From: Terriglobales bacterium
Lineage (GTDB): Bacteria; Acidobacteriota; Terriglobia; Bryobacterales; Bryobacteraceae
DNA: 64,000 nucleotides
Reading direction: 5' to 3'
NCBI GenBank assembly: GCA_027485675.1
Contig: JAIXQP010000005.1
Coordinates: forward strand, 1-64,000
Shown here: piece after piece, positions 20,443 through 29,885 of the stretch
Layout of the letters: each line of letters starts with the position of its first letter
How positions within the stretch are numbered: position 1 is the first letter of the stretch
The notes under the pieces: generated by a model
What the model was told of the DNA's origin: nothing
Databases searched by the model: none
Seen by the model: the letters and a program-made list of their open reading frames with translations, nothing else
Position numbers and translations under genes: made by a program

Positions 20443-20874
20443 GTGAGGAAAGTTTGTCTCTTGCTCGGAGTCTGGCTCGCCGCGGTGACCGCGCGGCAGG
20501 AGGATTGGCCGGCCGAAACGCGCCTGGAGCGCACGGCCGCCTGCCCTACGGCGGTCCTGCTGATCGAACCCTCCCATGAAGACGCCGAGAGCGCTCTGCT
20601 GGCGTTTGCCGCCACCCTGGCCGACGAGCCTGGCGCGCGCGGCCACGTCGTGGTCCTGGCCGGCCAAGGCCCCGTCGCCCCGCGCGTTTGGCGTGCCCTC
20701 CGCACCCTGCCGCGGACCGAAGTCCACTTCGTCCAGGACGATCAGGAACTGGACGCCTTCGGGGTCACCAACGGCCTGGGTTTCTACCTGTTTGATGCGT
20801 GGGGACGCCTCAAAAAATACGACGACCGGAGCGAAGAGGCTCCGGTCGTCGTGGGTTCGTTTCGGAAAGCTTAG
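20443..20874 (+). CDS. Small exported protein, possibly thioredoxin-like fold without cysteines
   Basis: A 143-residue product starting at GTG 20443, preceded by GAGAAGGG. The N-terminus (VRKVCLLLGVWLAAVTA) looks like a signal peptide. The end, 'FGVTNGLGFYLFDAWGRLKKY', resembles the C-terminal strand region of peroxiredoxin/TlpA-like proteins, but there is no CxxC, so a redox role is unlikely. Function unknown. The last 56 nt of this gene double as the terminator of the convergent aceE gene, and the two stops overlap by 4 nt (TTAG). Confidence 0.55.
   Translation: MRKVCLLLGVWLAAVTARQEDWPAETRLERTAACPTAVLLIEPSHEDAESALLAFAATLADEPGARGHVVVLAGQGPVAPRVWRALRTLPRTEVHFVQDDQELDAFGVTNGLGFYLFDAWGRLKKYDDRSEEAPVVVGSFRKA
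20812..20852 (-). terminator. Rho-independent terminator of aceE inside the convergent coding region
   Basis: A perfect 14-bp stem (acgacgaccggagc / gctccggtcgtcgt, 20819-20832 and 20839-20852) with a 6-nt loop. On the minus strand it is followed by ATTTTTTG, the plus-strand A run at 20813-20818. It begins 19 nt after the aceE stop. The run of T lies only on the minus-strand side, so it serves aceE and not the plus-strand gene that encodes it. Confidence 0.88.
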
Positions 20875-23540
20875 GCCTTCGACGGTTCGGGCCGCTCGGG
20901 GTTGAGCCCGAGTTCCTGAATCGCCGCGGCCGCGCGCCCGGCGTCGAACTTGCCGTCGCGAGCCAGGCGGCTGAGCGTCGCGGCGGTGATGTTCTCGGCG
21001 TCCACTTCGAAGTGGCGGCGCAGTTGCTCCCGGTTGTCCGAACGGCCGAAACCGTCGGTTCCCAGGCTGACCAGCCGACCCGGCAGCCACGGAGCGATCT
21101 GGTCGGGCACGATCTTCATGTAATCGGAAGCCGCAATGATCGGCAGATCCGATCCCCCAACCACCGCGTGCAGATAACCCGTCCGCGGCGTCTCCGTCGG
21201 ATGCAGCCGGTTCCACCGCTCGGCTTCGAGCAGGTCGCGGCGCAACTCGTTGTAGCTGGTGACGCTGTAGACGTCCGTTGCCACGCCGTACCGGTCCAGC
21301 AGCGTCTGCGAAGCCTCGAGCGCCTCGTTCAGAATCGCGCCGGAGCCGAACAGAATCGCCTGCGGATTCTCGCTGGCCTTCACGCGGTAAATGCCCTTCA
21401 GCACGCCTTCGGAGATGTCCTCGCTCGGCAGCGGCGGGTGGGCATAATCATCGTTGCAGATGGTGAGGTAGTAGAAGCGGTCTTCGTTCAGCTCATACAT
21501 CCGCTTGATGCCGTCCTGGATGATGATCGCCAGTTCATACGCAAAAGCGGGATCATAGCTGTGGCAGGTGGGCACGGTCGAGGACAGCACCAGGCTGTGG
21601 CCGTCCTGATGCTGCAGGCCTTCGCCGGAAAGCGTCGTCCTGCCGGCGGTGGCGCCCATCAGGAAGCCTTTGCCGCGGCTATCGGCAAACGCCCAGATGA
21701 AGTCGCCCACGCGCTGGAAGCCGAACATCGAATAGTAGGTGAAGAACGGCATCATCGGCACGCCATAGTTGGCGTAGGCCGTACCGGCGGCGGTAAACGA
21801 ACCCATCGAACCGGCTTCGGTAATGCCCTCTTCAAGAATCTGGCCGTTCACCATCTCCTTGTAGAACAGGAAGATGTCGGCATCGTGCGGGGTGTAGAGC
21901 TGGCCCATCGGGGCGTAGATGCCCACCTGGCGGAACAGCGACTCCATACCGAACGTCCGCGCTTCGTCCGGAACAATCGGGACCACGTACTTCCCAATCG
22001 CCGGGTCCTTGATCAGGGCCGTCAGGATACGGACAAACGCCATCGTCGTCGAAACGGCGCGGTCGCCGGAACCCTGCAGCGACTCTTTGAACAGTTCGAG
22101 CGGCGGGGCGGTGATGCTCACCGGCTTCACGTTCCGGGCCGGCACGCTGCCGCCGAGGGCGGCGCGGCGCTCCCGCATGTAAACCATCTCCGGCGCATCC
22201 GCCGCCGGCTTGAGCAGCTCGCAGCTCTTGGCCTGCTCATCGGTGAGCGGCAGCTGGAAGCGGTCGCGGAAATAGAGCAGGGACTGCTCTTCGAGCTTCT
22301 TGGCCTGATGGGTAAAGTTGCGGCTCTCGCCGCCTTCGCCCATGCCGTAACCCTTCACGGTCTTGGCCAGGATCACGGTGGGTTTGCCCTTGGTTTCGAG
22401 CGCCCGCAGGTAGGCGTTGTACACCTTCACCGGGTCGTGGCCGCCGCGCGAGAGCTTCCGCAGCTGCTCATCGGACATATCCGCCACCAGCGCCGCGGTC
22501 TCCGGGTACTTGCCGAAGAAGTGCTCGCGGACGTAGGCGCCGCCCTTGGCCTTGTACGCCTGGAACTCGCCGTCCACGCACTCCGACAACCGCTTCAGCA
22601 GCATGCCGGATTCGTCGCGGGCGAAGAGCTCATCCCACGGTCCGCCCCACAGCAGCTTGACCACGTTCCAGCCCGCGCCGGCGAAGATGCCTTCGAGCTC
22701 CTTCACAATATTGCCGTTGCCGCGCACCGGACCGTCCAGGCGCTGCAGGTTGCAGTTCACGATGAAAATCAGATTGTCGACCTTCTCGCGGACCGGCAGG
22801 CCGATCGCGCCGAGCGACTCGGGCTCGTCCATTTCGCCGTCGCCGAGGTAGGCGAACACCTTCCGGTCGGTCTTCTCAATCAGACCGCGGTTTTCGAGAT
22901 AGCGCATGAAGCGCGCCTGGTAGATGGCGTTGAGCGGGCCGAGGCCCATCGAGACGGTGGGGAACTGCCAGAAGTCTGGCATCAGCCAGGGGTGGGGGTA
23001 GGAGGAAAGGCCGGGGTAATCGCGAAGTTCGTGCCGGAAGTTCGCCAGATGCTTCTCATCCAGGCGCCCTTCCAAAAATGCTCGCGAATACTGTCCGGGA
23101 GAGGCATGGCCCTGGAAGTAGATCAGGTCGCCGGGCTGATCGCCGATCTTGGCGCGGTAGACGTGGTTCTGCGCGACTTCGATCAACGTGGCCTGGGATT
23201 GGAAGGTGGCAATGTGCCCGCCAATGCCGGCGTCGTACTTGTTTGCCTTCACCACCATCGCCAACGCATTCCAGCGGACGAGGCTTTCGATCCGGCGTTC
23301 AATCTCGCGATCGCCGGGATAGGGAACCTCTTCTTCCGTGCTGATCGTGTTGACGTAAGGCGTCTTGTAGCTCGCAATCGGAGCCGCGCCGCTAATGGCA
23401 GCCTTGTTCAACAGGCGCTCCAGGAGGAACTTCGCCCGGTCGGGCCCCTCTGCGTCAATAATCTGATCCAGCGCTTCCAGCCATTCGCTGGTTTCTACCG
23501 GGTTGCGGTCTTCGTGGGTTTCTGCCTTGGGTTTCAGCAT
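20871..23540 (-). CDS. aceE: Pyruvate dehydrogenase E1 component, homodimeric type
   Basis: This 889-residue thiamine-diphosphate enzyme decarboxylates pyruvate and transfers the acetyl group to the lipoyl E2 protein. It is the single-chain E1 (about 890 residues) and not the alpha/beta form. The ThDP-binding motif runs from GDGEMDEPESLG to NCN (IFIVNCN). The N-terminal 'EWLEALDQIIDAEGP' is typical of AceE. No E2 or E3 gene is adjacent, so the complex must be assembled from other loci. It ends with a strong terminator. No clear ribosome site precedes the ATG. Confidence 0.95.
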   Translation of the reverse strand: MLKPKAETHEDRNPVETSEWLEALDQIIDAEGPDRAKFLLERLLNKAAISGAAPIASYKTPYVNTISTEEEVPYPGDREIERRIESLVRWNALAMVVKANKYDAGIGGHIATFQSQATLIEVAQNHVYRAKIGDQPGDLIYFQGHASPGQYSRAFLEGRLDEKHLANFRHELRDYPGLSSYPHPWLMPDFWQFPTVSMGLGPLNAIYQARFMRYLENRGLIEKTDRKVFAYLGDGEMDEPESLGAIGLPVREKVDNLIFIVNCNLQRLDGPVRGNGNIVKELEGIFAGAGWNVVKLLWGGPWDELFARDESGMLLKRLSECVDGEFQAYKAKGGAYVREHFFGKYPETAALVADMSDEQLRKLSRGGHDPVKVYNAYLRALETKGKPTVILAKTVKGYGMGEGGESRNFTHQAKKLEEQSLLYFRDRFQLPLTDEQAKSCELLKPAADAPEMVYMRERRAALGGSVPARNVKPVSITAPPLELFKESLQGSGDRAVSTTMAFVRILTALIKDPAIGKYVVPIVPDEARTFGMESLFRQVGIYAPMGQLYTPHDADIFLFYKEMVNGQILEEGITEAGSMGSFTAAGTAYANYGVPMMPFFTYYSMFGFQRVGDFIWAFADSRGKGFLMGATAGRTTLSGEGLQHQDGHSLVLSSTVPTCHSYDPAFAYELAIIIQDGIKRMYELNEDRFYYLTICNDDYAHPPLPSEDISEGVLKGIYRVKASENPQAILFGSGAILNEALEASQTLLDRYGVATDVYSVTSYNELRRDLLEAERWNRLHPTETPRTGYLHAVVGGSDLPIIAASDYMKIVPDQIAPWLPGRLVSLGTDGFGRSDNREQLRRHFEVDAENITAATLSRLARDGKFDAGRAAAAIQELGLNPERPEPSKA

Positions 23541-23585
23541 GGTATGAAGGGTGCGGTAACCCTACTATTCTATCTGAAATCAGAA

Positions 23586-23615
23586 AAGCCCACTCCCGCT
23601 ATTTGGCGGAAGTGG
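23586..23615 (-). terminator. Probable terminator of the TonB gene
   Basis: Minus-strand stem of 10 bp with one G-U pair (23590-23599 and 23606-23615, loop of 6 nt), followed on that strand by GCTTTTCTG. It lies 38 nt after the TonB-gene stop and before aceE, so it separates the two same-strand genes. Confidence 0.6.
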
Positions 23616-23652
23616 ACCTCTTTCACTGGAGACCGCTTCGGAGGAGAGCGGT

Positions 23653-24669
23653 TTACAGGAGCCTGAAGTTAACCTCTACGGTCGCTGCGACCGGTACAGG
23701 CTTGCCATCTTTAAATCCGGGGCGGAAACGCCACTTCTGAACCGCCTCAATCGCCTTCTCGTCCAGACCCAAACCGAGCGGACGAACCACGCGCAACTGC
23801 TGCGGTTGACCCTTCTCGTCTACGACGACATAAAGGACCACCGTTCCCTGGAACTTCGCCTTCCGCGCCTCTTCGGAGTATTCGGGCTCGACCTTCGAAA
23901 GCAGCGAGGGCGCCGAAACGCCACCACCAATCCGATACACGCCACCGCCCATGCCACCGCCCGAGCCCGGGCCCACGCCCGATCCGGAGCCGGAGCCTAC
24001 GCCCCCGCCTTTGCCGGAGCCAATGCCACCGGCCGAGCCGGGGCCATTCGAAGGAATCTTGCCCATCGCAAACGGGTCACCAATATTGGTCAGCGCCACC
24101 TGCGGAACTGGCGCATCCGGCTGCAGCACAATCGTCGGTTCCATCACCAGCTTCGGCTGGTTCTGAATCGGTTCGGCCGTCGGCGGCACGTACTGTTTCG
24201 GCGCAATCTTCGGGAGTTTGCCCTTGGTTTGCGGCAGGGGATTTAGATTCCCGCCGCCACCGCCACCGCCCATCGTCACCGTCTTCGGAGGCGCCGGGGG
24301 AATGTAGGGAGCCAGGTCGGTCGGCATGAACAGCGCCGTATCTTTCACTGCCTGAATCACTTCTTTCCGCGTACCGAGCCAAAGCACCAGCCCGATGATC
24401 ACCGCGTGCACCAGCATCGAGTACATGCCGGATTTCTTTTCGTTTCCGCCCGTTCCGCCCCAGATGTCTTTCACCGCGACGGGCTTGGACGTCACCTCTA
24501 AAGGTGGCAAGGGCTGCGGCTTCACCAGGTCTTTAATGTTCTGAACGAACTGCTGGTGCCAGGGGATCTCAGGGGTCAGCAACCGCGCCAAATGCAGATC
24601 GTCCGGATCCAGCTGCGGTGTGACGGCGCGATTTTGCTCGCTCGGTGTTGGAGTTGGAATGGTCGCCAT
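23653..24669 (-). CDS. TonB-family energy transducer
   Basis: A 338-residue protein with a cytoplasmic N-terminus of about 80 residues, one transmembrane helix (82-100), a proline-rich then glycine/serine-rich periplasmic stretch, and a C-terminal TonB domain (about 258-338: 'EPEYSEEARKAKFQGTVVL', 'VQKWRFRPG'). It should couple inner membrane energy to outer membrane transport. Canonical TonB has a very short N-terminal tail, so the long cytoplasmic part is unusual. No exbB or exbD is nearby. AGGA precedes the ATG. Confidence 0.85.
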   Translation of the reverse strand: MATIPTPTPSEQNRAVTPQLDPDDLHLARLLTPEIPWHQQFVQNIKDLVKPQPLPPLEVTSKPVAVKDIWGGTGGNEKKSGMYSMLVHAVIIGLVLWLGTRKEVIQAVKDTALFMPTDLAPYIPPAPPKTVTMGGGGGGGNLNPLPQTKGKLPKIAPKQYVPPTAEPIQNQPKLVMEPTIVLQPDAPVPQVALTNIGDPFAMGKIPSNGPGSAGGIGSGKGGGVGSGSGSGVGPGSGGGMGGGVYRIGGGVSAPSLLSKVEPEYSEEARKAKFQGTVVLYVVVDEKGQPQQLRVVRPLGLGLDEKAIEAVQKWRFRPGFKDGKPVPVAATVEVNFRLL

Positions 24670-24774
24670 CGTTCTTTATCCTGTCCCCTTGCAACACTAG
24701 ACGATCAACGCATCGGTAAGGTTGCAGTTTTCAGAATGAAACACCTTACCGGCTATGAAAAAGTGTATCACGCA

Positions 24775-26787
24775 CTATGGCAACAACCCGGACCGCGCCA
24801 ATAGCGCCTGCGGATCCGGATCCCGGCCCATAAAATTGCGGTAAAGCTGTGCCGGATCCTCACTGTCGCCCTTGGCCAAAATCTGGTGACGGAAGGCGAG
24901 TCCGGCCTCGGCGTTGAAGACTCCTTCGGTCCGGAAGCGGCTGAACGCGTCGGCGTCGAGCACCTCGGCCCACTTGTAGGAGTAGTAGCCGCCGGCGTAA
25001 CCCACTGGATTTGCAAACAGATGGGTGAAGGAGTTGATCATGGCGTGTTCGGCCGGCAGCGGCGCCGCGGAGAACTGCCCGAGCAGATTCCGGCTGTAGG
25101 CGACCACCTCGCCGTCCACCTCCGGCCGGTAGTTGGTATGCAGCGCCAGGTCGACAATGCCGAAACTCAGCTGACGCATCTGCGCGTTCGCCGCCCGGAA
25201 CGTCCGCGCCCGTTTCATCTTGTTAAATAGCTCTTCCGGGATCGGCGCGCCCGTCTCCACGTGGCGCGCGAACAGATCGAGCGCCTCCCGCTCCCAGCAC
25301 CAGTTCTCCATGATCTGGCTGGGCAGCTCCACAAAATCCCATGCCACGTTCGTCCCCGCCATGCTGCGCAGCGGCACCCGCGTCAGGCAGTGGTGCAACA
25401 GATGGCCAAACTCGTGGAAGATCGTCTCGACGTCCCGATGCGTCAGCAGCGCCGGCTGGTCGCCGAGCGGCGGCGTCAGGTTGCCGCAGATCAGCCCCAG
25501 ATGCGGGTCCCAACCCTCGCCGCGCGGCAGCCCCGTCAAAAACGAGTCCATCCAGGCGCCCCCGCGCTTGTTCTCGCGCGGGTAAAAGTCGGAATAGAAG
25601 CTGCCGAGGTGGTGCCCGGTGGCGGCGTCGCGGATGGCGAAGGTCTTGACGTCCGAGTGCCACACCGGCACCCCGGCCGTCTCCTCCACCGCAATGCCGA
25701 AAAGCCGGCGGCAGATCTCGAACAGGCCGTCCATCACCTGCGGCAGCGCGAAGTACGGGCGCAACTCCTCCTCGTCGAAGTCGTAGAGCGCCACCCGCTG
25801 CTTCTCGGCCCAATAGGCGATGTCCCAGGCCTCGAGCGGCTGCCCCGCGAAGGCGGCCAGTTGTTCGTTCTCCACCGCGAAGAATGGCTTCGTTTTGTTG
25901 TGAAGGTCTTCAAGAAACGCCTGCGCGGCGGCGCCGGTCTTGGCCATCCGCTCCACCAGCACGAGATCCGCGAAGTTGGCAAAGCCAAGGAGCTTGGCTT
26001 TTTCCTGGCGGAGTTCGAGGATCCGCGTCGTCAGCGTCCGGTTATCGTGTTCGCCCGTGGACGCCCGGGTCGCGTAAGCCCGGTAGAGCGCTTCGCGGAC
26101 GGAGCGATCGTCCAGGTACGTCAGCACCGCGACATAGCTCGGCTGCTGCAGGGTGAAGCGCCATCCGGCCTGCCCCTTGGCCTCCGCGCTTTGCCGCGCC
26201 GCGGCCCGGGCGCTCGGCGGCAGCCCGGCCAGTTGCGACTCCTCGGTCAGATACAGTTCAAAGGAGTTGGTCGAGTCCAGAACATTTTCGGAGTACTTCG
26301 TCGTCAGATGCGCCAGTTCGACGTCGATCGCCTCGGAACGCTTCTTGCCGGCCTCATCGAGTTCGGCGCCGGCACGGCGGAAGGCGTCCATCGTCTTCGT
26401 GAAGTTCCGCTGGTGGATGCCGGTCAGCGCCGCGGCCTCCGGTGTGGCCGCGAACTCCTTAAGGGCCTGCCACAATTCGGCGTTGAGCGGGATGGAGGAG
26501 TAAAAGGCACTCGCCTCCGGCTGAATCGCGTTGAAGGCCTCCCGCAACTCCTGCGTCGTGGCCACGGTTTCCAGGTGCCGGACAATGTTCAGCGCCACAT
26601 CCAGCGGCTCGGTTGCCCGGTCCAGCGCCAGCAGCGTGTTTTCGTAGCTCCGCGGGGCGGGGTTGTTCACCACCGCGTCGATGGCGGCTTGGGCCTGGCC
26701 GATCAGCTCCCGAATGCCCGGCACCACATGAGCGGCGTCAATCTGGTCGAACGGGATCGCGAATGGAATGGAAAGGAGGGGATTCAT
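24775..26787 (-). CDS. M3 family oligopeptidase (Dcp/oligopeptidase A type)
   Basis: A 670-residue zinc metallopeptidase of the thimet oligopeptidase family, about the usual length. The zinc motif HEFGH is at 458-462 with the third ligand in '[14 protein letters not shown]' (Glu near 487). It should cleave short peptides in the cytoplasm; no signal peptide is seen. GAGGGGAG lies just upstream of the ATG. It starts 17 nt after the PhyH stop, so the two probably share a transcript. Confidence 0.93.
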   Translation of the reverse strand: MNPLLSIPFAIPFDQIDAAHVVPGIRELIGQAQAAIDAVVNNPAPRSYENTLLALDRATEPLDVALNIVRHLETVATTQELREAFNAIQPEASAFYSSIPLNAELWQALKEFAATPEAAALTGIHQRNFTKTMDAFRRAGAELDEAGKKRSEAIDVELAHLTTKYSENVLDSTNSFELYLTEESQLAGLPPSARAAARQSAEAKGQAGWRFTLQQPSYVAVLTYLDDRSVREALYRAYATRASTGEHDNRTLTTRILELRQEKAKLLGFANFADLVLVERMAKTGAAAQAFLEDLHNKTKPFFAVENEQLAAFAGQPLEAWDIAYWAEKQRVALYDFDEEELRPYFALPQVMDGLFEICRRLFGIAVEETAGVPVWHSDVKTFAIRDAATGHHLGSFYSDFYPRENKRGGAWMDSFLTGLPRGEGWDPHLGLICGNLTPPLGDQPALLTHRDVETIFHEFGHLLHHCLTRVPLRSMAGTNVAWDFVELPSQIMENWCWEREALDLFARHVETGAPIPEELFNKMKRARTFRAANAQMRQLSFGIVDLALHTNYRPEVDGEVVAYSRNLLGQFSAAPLPAEHAMINSFTHLFANPVGYAGGYYSYKWAEVLDADAFSRFRTEGVFNAEAGLAFRHQILAKGDSEDPAQLYRNFMGRDPDPQALLARSGLLP

Positions 26788-26804
26788 CGGCTCTCCCCTC
26801 TAGG

Positions 26805-27557
26805 TTAGCGGAGAAAGCCGGACCGGCCGCTGCCGGTCGAACTCAACTCGTCGTTGCGCGGATCGTCAATCGCCAGGATGCGCCGCAACTCCGGCGTCAG
26901 CGACTCGAGCGTCTCCGGCCGCAGCAGCCGCTTCTGATACTGCTGCTGGGGCTGATCGCCCCGTACAAAGAAGCCGTGGAGCGACCGCCGGGGGCGATCC
27001 GTCCGGTTGGCCGTGCCCCCGTGCCAGCAATGGGCGTTCATCATAATGACGTCGCCGGCCCGGCCCAAAATGATGGTCTCGTCCGGATGCGCCGCCGGCG
27101 GCAGCGAGCCCGAACGGTGCGACCCCGGTACGGCGCGCGTCGGCCCGTTCTCCGGCGTGAAATCGTCGAGCATCCATACGGAGTTGAATACGGCATAGCC
27201 CTGGGCGTCCGGCAGCAGCCCCATGTCGCAGTGCAGCGGCTGGGCGGAGTCCGAATGCGGCTCGGCGGCTCGGTAGTTCAGGCTCGAGAGCTTCCAATCC
27301 GGGCCCAGCACCAGCTCGGCGGCCGCCAGCAATTCGGGATGCGAAACCACCCGGCGGAACGTTTCGCCCTTGTCCACCAGATTGGCCAAACGCTGCGAAT
27401 TGGCTTCCTTGCGGAACTCCGCCCCGGCGCTTGCTCCCTCGATCTCCATTCGCTCGGCCACGGCGGCCCGCAACTCCTCGAGCCAGGCGGGGTCGATCAT
27501 TTGGGGGACGATCGTGTACCCTTGTTCCTGCAACTCCTGAATATTTTCGGGTGTCAC
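26805..27557 (-). CDS. Phytanoyl-CoA dioxygenase (PhyH) family protein
   Basis: This is a non-haem Fe(II)/2-oxoglutarate oxygenase of about 250 residues. Iron ligands are His and Asp in LHCDMG and the distal His in 'AHCWHGGTAN', followed by the conserved Arg that binds 2-oxoglutarate. I start at GTG 27557 because the product then begins 'TPENIQELQEQGYTIVP', the usual PhyH start. An in-frame TTG at 27575 is possible but would share a base with the waaF start. Neither has a clear ribosome site. Substrate unknown. Confidence 0.85.
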   Translation of the reverse strand: MTPENIQELQEQGYTIVPQMIDPAWLEELRAAVAERMEIEGASAGAEFRKEANSQRLANLVDKGETFRRVVSHPELLAAAELVLGPDWKLSSLNYRAAEPHSDSAQPLHCDMGLLPDAQGYAVFNSVWMLDDFTPENGPTRAVPGSHRSGSLPPAAHPDETIILGRAGDVIMMNAHCWHGGTANRTDRPRRSLHGFFVRGDQPQQQYQKRLLRPETLESLTPELRRILAIDDPRNDELSSTGSGRSGFLR

Positions 27558-27574
27558 GCCGAAATTGTACCGCA

Positions 27575-28606
27575 ATGAACTTTGGCCGAATTCTCATCCG
27601 AGCCACCAATTGGGTTGGCGATGCCGTCATGGCCGTACCGTCTCTCGAACAGATCCGGTTACGCTTTCCGGACGCCCATATCGCCATGCTGGCGCGGCCC
27701 TGGGTCAGCGGCCTCTACGATAAGTCGCTCATCGACGAAATCATTCCCTACACGGCGTCGAAGGGCTGGAAGGATCTGCGTGGCAAGTGGGAACTGGCCC
27801 GGCGTTTAGAGAAGATGCGGTTCGACGCTGCCATCTTGCAGCAAAACGCCTTTGAAGCCGCTGCCATCGTCTGGCTGGCCCGGATTCCCGTACGCATCGG
27901 CTATAGCCGCGAGGGACGCGGCCTGCTGCTCTCCGATCCCATTGCCGTCCCCAAACCGGGCGAGATACCCACCCACCAGCGTTTCTACTACCTCGAAATG
28001 CTGCGGCGCGCGGGCCTCATCGAAAAGCTGCCCGACTCCCCCGCCATCCGGCTGCCCGGCATCCCGTTCCTGCAAAAGGCCGGAGCGAAGCGGCTGCCGG
28101 GCGCCTGGATCGGGGTCTCGCCGGGCGCGGCCTACGGTACGGCCAAGCGGTGGCTGCCGGAGCGGTTCGCGGCCGCGGCGGTCACGGTGGCGCGGGATCT
28201 CTCCGCCGGCGTCGCCGTCTTCGGTTCGCCGGATGAAAAGGCGCTGTGCGAAGGCATCGCGGCGCAAATTCAAGCGGAGGGCGTCAACGCCAGAAGCTTC
28301 GCTGGCGAGACCGGCCTGGGCGAGTTCGTCGAAATGGCGTCCGTCTGCCAGGCGTTTCTCACCAACGACTCCGGTGCCATGCACGTGGCCAGCGCCCTCG
28401 GCATACCCACCGTCTCCGTCTTCGGCGCCACGGACCACGTCGCCACCGGACCAACTGGCCCCCTGGCGAAGGTAATCCGCGAGAAGGTGGAGTGCAGCCC
28501 CTGTTTGCTGCGGGAGTGTCCCATTGATCACCGGTGCATGAAGGCGGTGGCGGCGGACCGCGTGGCCGGCGAAGTTTTGGAATTGGTCCAGATCGCGCGA
28601 CAATGA
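27575..28606 (+). CDS. waaF: ADP-heptose:LPS heptosyltransferase (GT9, WaaF-like)
   Basis: A 343-residue glycosyltransferase family 9 enzyme that adds heptose to the lipopolysaccharide core on the cytoplasmic side. 'ILIRATNWVGDAVM' at the start, 'SPGAAYGTAKRW' and 'TNDSGAMHVASALG' match WaaF, and the C-terminal cysteine segment 'CSPCLLRECPIDHRCM' is typical of heptosyltransferase II. Start chosen at ATG 27575; upstream in-frame codons lie within the divergent PhyH gene. Heads a heptose-related run with the next two genes. Confidence 0.88.
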   Translation: MNFGRILIRATNWVGDAVMAVPSLEQIRLRFPDAHIAMLARPWVSGLYDKSLIDEIIPYTASKGWKDLRGKWELARRLEKMRFDAAILQQNAFEAAAIVWLARIPVRIGYSREGRGLLLSDPIAVPKPGEIPTHQRFYYLEMLRRAGLIEKLPDSPAIRLPGIPFLQKAGAKRLPGAWIGVSPGAAYGTAKRWLPERFAAAAVTVARDLSAGVAVFGSPDEKALCEGIAAQIQAEGVNARSFAGETGLGEFVEMASVCQAFLTNDSGAMHVASALGIPTVSVFGATDHVATGPTGPLAKVIREKVECSPCLLRECPIDHRCMKAVAADRVAGEVLELVQIARQ

Positions 28607-28618
28607 AAGGCGGAAATC

Positions 28619-28996
28619 GTGGATACCCGGATAAAAATCATCGGCCTCGAAGAGATGCGCGAACGCCTGCTCGCTCCGGCCCCGCCCCGCGCGCTGGTCA
28701 TCGGCCATTTTGATCCGGTGGTCTATACGAACGTGGAGCGCATGCTCGCCCTGGCCCAGGAGTACGGACCGCTGGCGATCTGCATCACCTCGCCGGCCGA
28801 TCCTCTCCTGCCGGCCCGCGCCCGGGCGGAGTTGGCCGCCGCGCTCGATTGCACCGAATTCGTCACCATCGCCGATCACGCCGAGACCGCCGTCCTCACG
28901 GGCATCCCCGGTTTGACCGTGATCGACGAAACGCACGATGATCTCCGGCGCCGGGAGGCGCTGATGGCTCTCGTGCGCGAGCGGCAGAAAGCGTAG
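28619..28996 (+). CDS. Degenerate cytidylyltransferase-like protein (RfaE/HldE C-domain relative)
   Basis: A 125-residue protein starting at GTG after AAAGGCGG. 'ALVIGHFDP' (residues 25-33) and 'RAELAAALDCTEFVTI' align by eye with the start and the 'RxExLxxLxxVDxV' region of HldE-type nucleotidyltransferases. The catalytic HxGH signature expected just after FDP is replaced by VYTN, so the usual nucleotidyl transfer is unlikely. It sits 12 nt after waaF and 7 nt before the next GT9 gene, so it belongs to a heptose operon. It may be a regulator or a structural partner. Confidence 0.6.
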   Translation: MDTRIKIIGLEEMRERLLAPAPPRALVIGHFDPVVYTNVERMLALAQEYGPLAICITSPADPLLPARARAELAAALDCTEFVTIADHAETAVLTGIPGLTVIDETHDDLRRREALMALVRERQKA

Positions 28997-29003
28997 GGCC
29001 GCG

Positions 29004-29885
29004 GTGCGCGTTTTGGTCATCCGCCTGGGTGCTTTCGGCGACGTCCTGCATGCCATGCCGGCGGCCACCGCGCTCGCCCGCTCCGGCCTGGATGTCACTT
29101 GGGTGGTGGACCGCAAGTGGGCTCCCCTGCTCACGGCCTGCCCGGTGCGCACCGTCGCCTTCGACCGGCGGGATTTCGCCGACGTCCGCCGGGTGGTGGC
29201 CGAACTCCGGGCCGCCCGCTTTGCCGTGGCCTACGACCTGCAAGGACTCATCAAGTCCGCCGTGCTGGGATGGCTGAGCGGGGCCCCCCGCCGCGTTGGC
29301 TTCGTTTCGTCGTATTTGCGCGAGCGCGCCGCGGCGTGGTTCTACTCGGAATGCGTCACCCCGCGCGGGGGGCACGTCGTCGAACAGGAGTTGTCGCTCG
29401 TGGGCCTGCCCGGCCACGAGTTTCCGCTCCCCGCCGGCGAACCGGTGGCGGACCTGCCCGCCGGGCCTTTCGTGCTGGCGAGCGACCGGGCCGGCTGGCG
29501 GGCCAAGGAGTGGCCGGCCGAGAACTATGCCGCCCTCGCCGCGCGGCTGCCCGTGCCGCTGGTGATGAATCGGCCCGCGTGGAGTCTGCCGCAACTGATC
29601 TACGCCACGCGCCAGGCCGCCGCCGTGTTGGGTCTCGATAGCGGGCCCATGCACCTGGCGGCCGCGCTCGGCAAGCCGGGGGTCGCGCTGTTCGGTCCCA
29701 CCTCACCCGAACGAAACGGTCCCTACGGCGGCAGCCTCACCGTGCTGCGCGCGCCGAACGCCGAAACCACCTATAAAAGAACCCAGGAGATCCCCGCTTC
29801 CATGCGCGCCCTTTCCGTGGACGCCGTGGGCGACGCTTTGCAACGATGCCTCGATACCTCTTCCCGAAACCCTACGCGGATCTAG
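29004..29885 (+). CDS. Glycosyltransferase family 9 (WaaC-like heptosyltransferase)
   Basis: A 293-residue GT9 enzyme starting at GTG, somewhat shorter than WaaC (about 320). 'VIRLGAFGDVLHAMPA' is the family N-terminus and 'LGLDSGPMHLAAALGKPGVALFG' the nucleotide-sugar site. It is probably the lipopolysaccharide core heptosyltransferase I, but family-level identity is all I can defend. Its last 40 nt overlap the methyltransferase gene in another frame. Confidence 0.82.
   Translation: MRVLVIRLGAFGDVLHAMPAATALARSGLDVTWVVDRKWAPLLTACPVRTVAFDRRDFADVRRVVAELRAARFAVAYDLQGLIKSAVLGWLSGAPRRVGFVSSYLRERAAAWFYSECVTPRGGHVVEQELSLVGLPGHEFPLPAGEPVADLPAGPFVLASDRAGWRAKEWPAENYAALAARLPVPLVMNRPAWSLPQLIYATRQAAAVLGLDSGPMHLAAALGKPGVALFGPTSPERNGPYGGSLTVLRAPNAETTYKRTQEIPASMRALSVDAVGDALQRCLDTSSRNPTRI

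Noticed and set aside
26805-27575. TTG 27575 as the PhyH start
   Set aside because: Possible, but GTG 27557 gives the family-typical N-terminus and avoids overlap with the waaF start.
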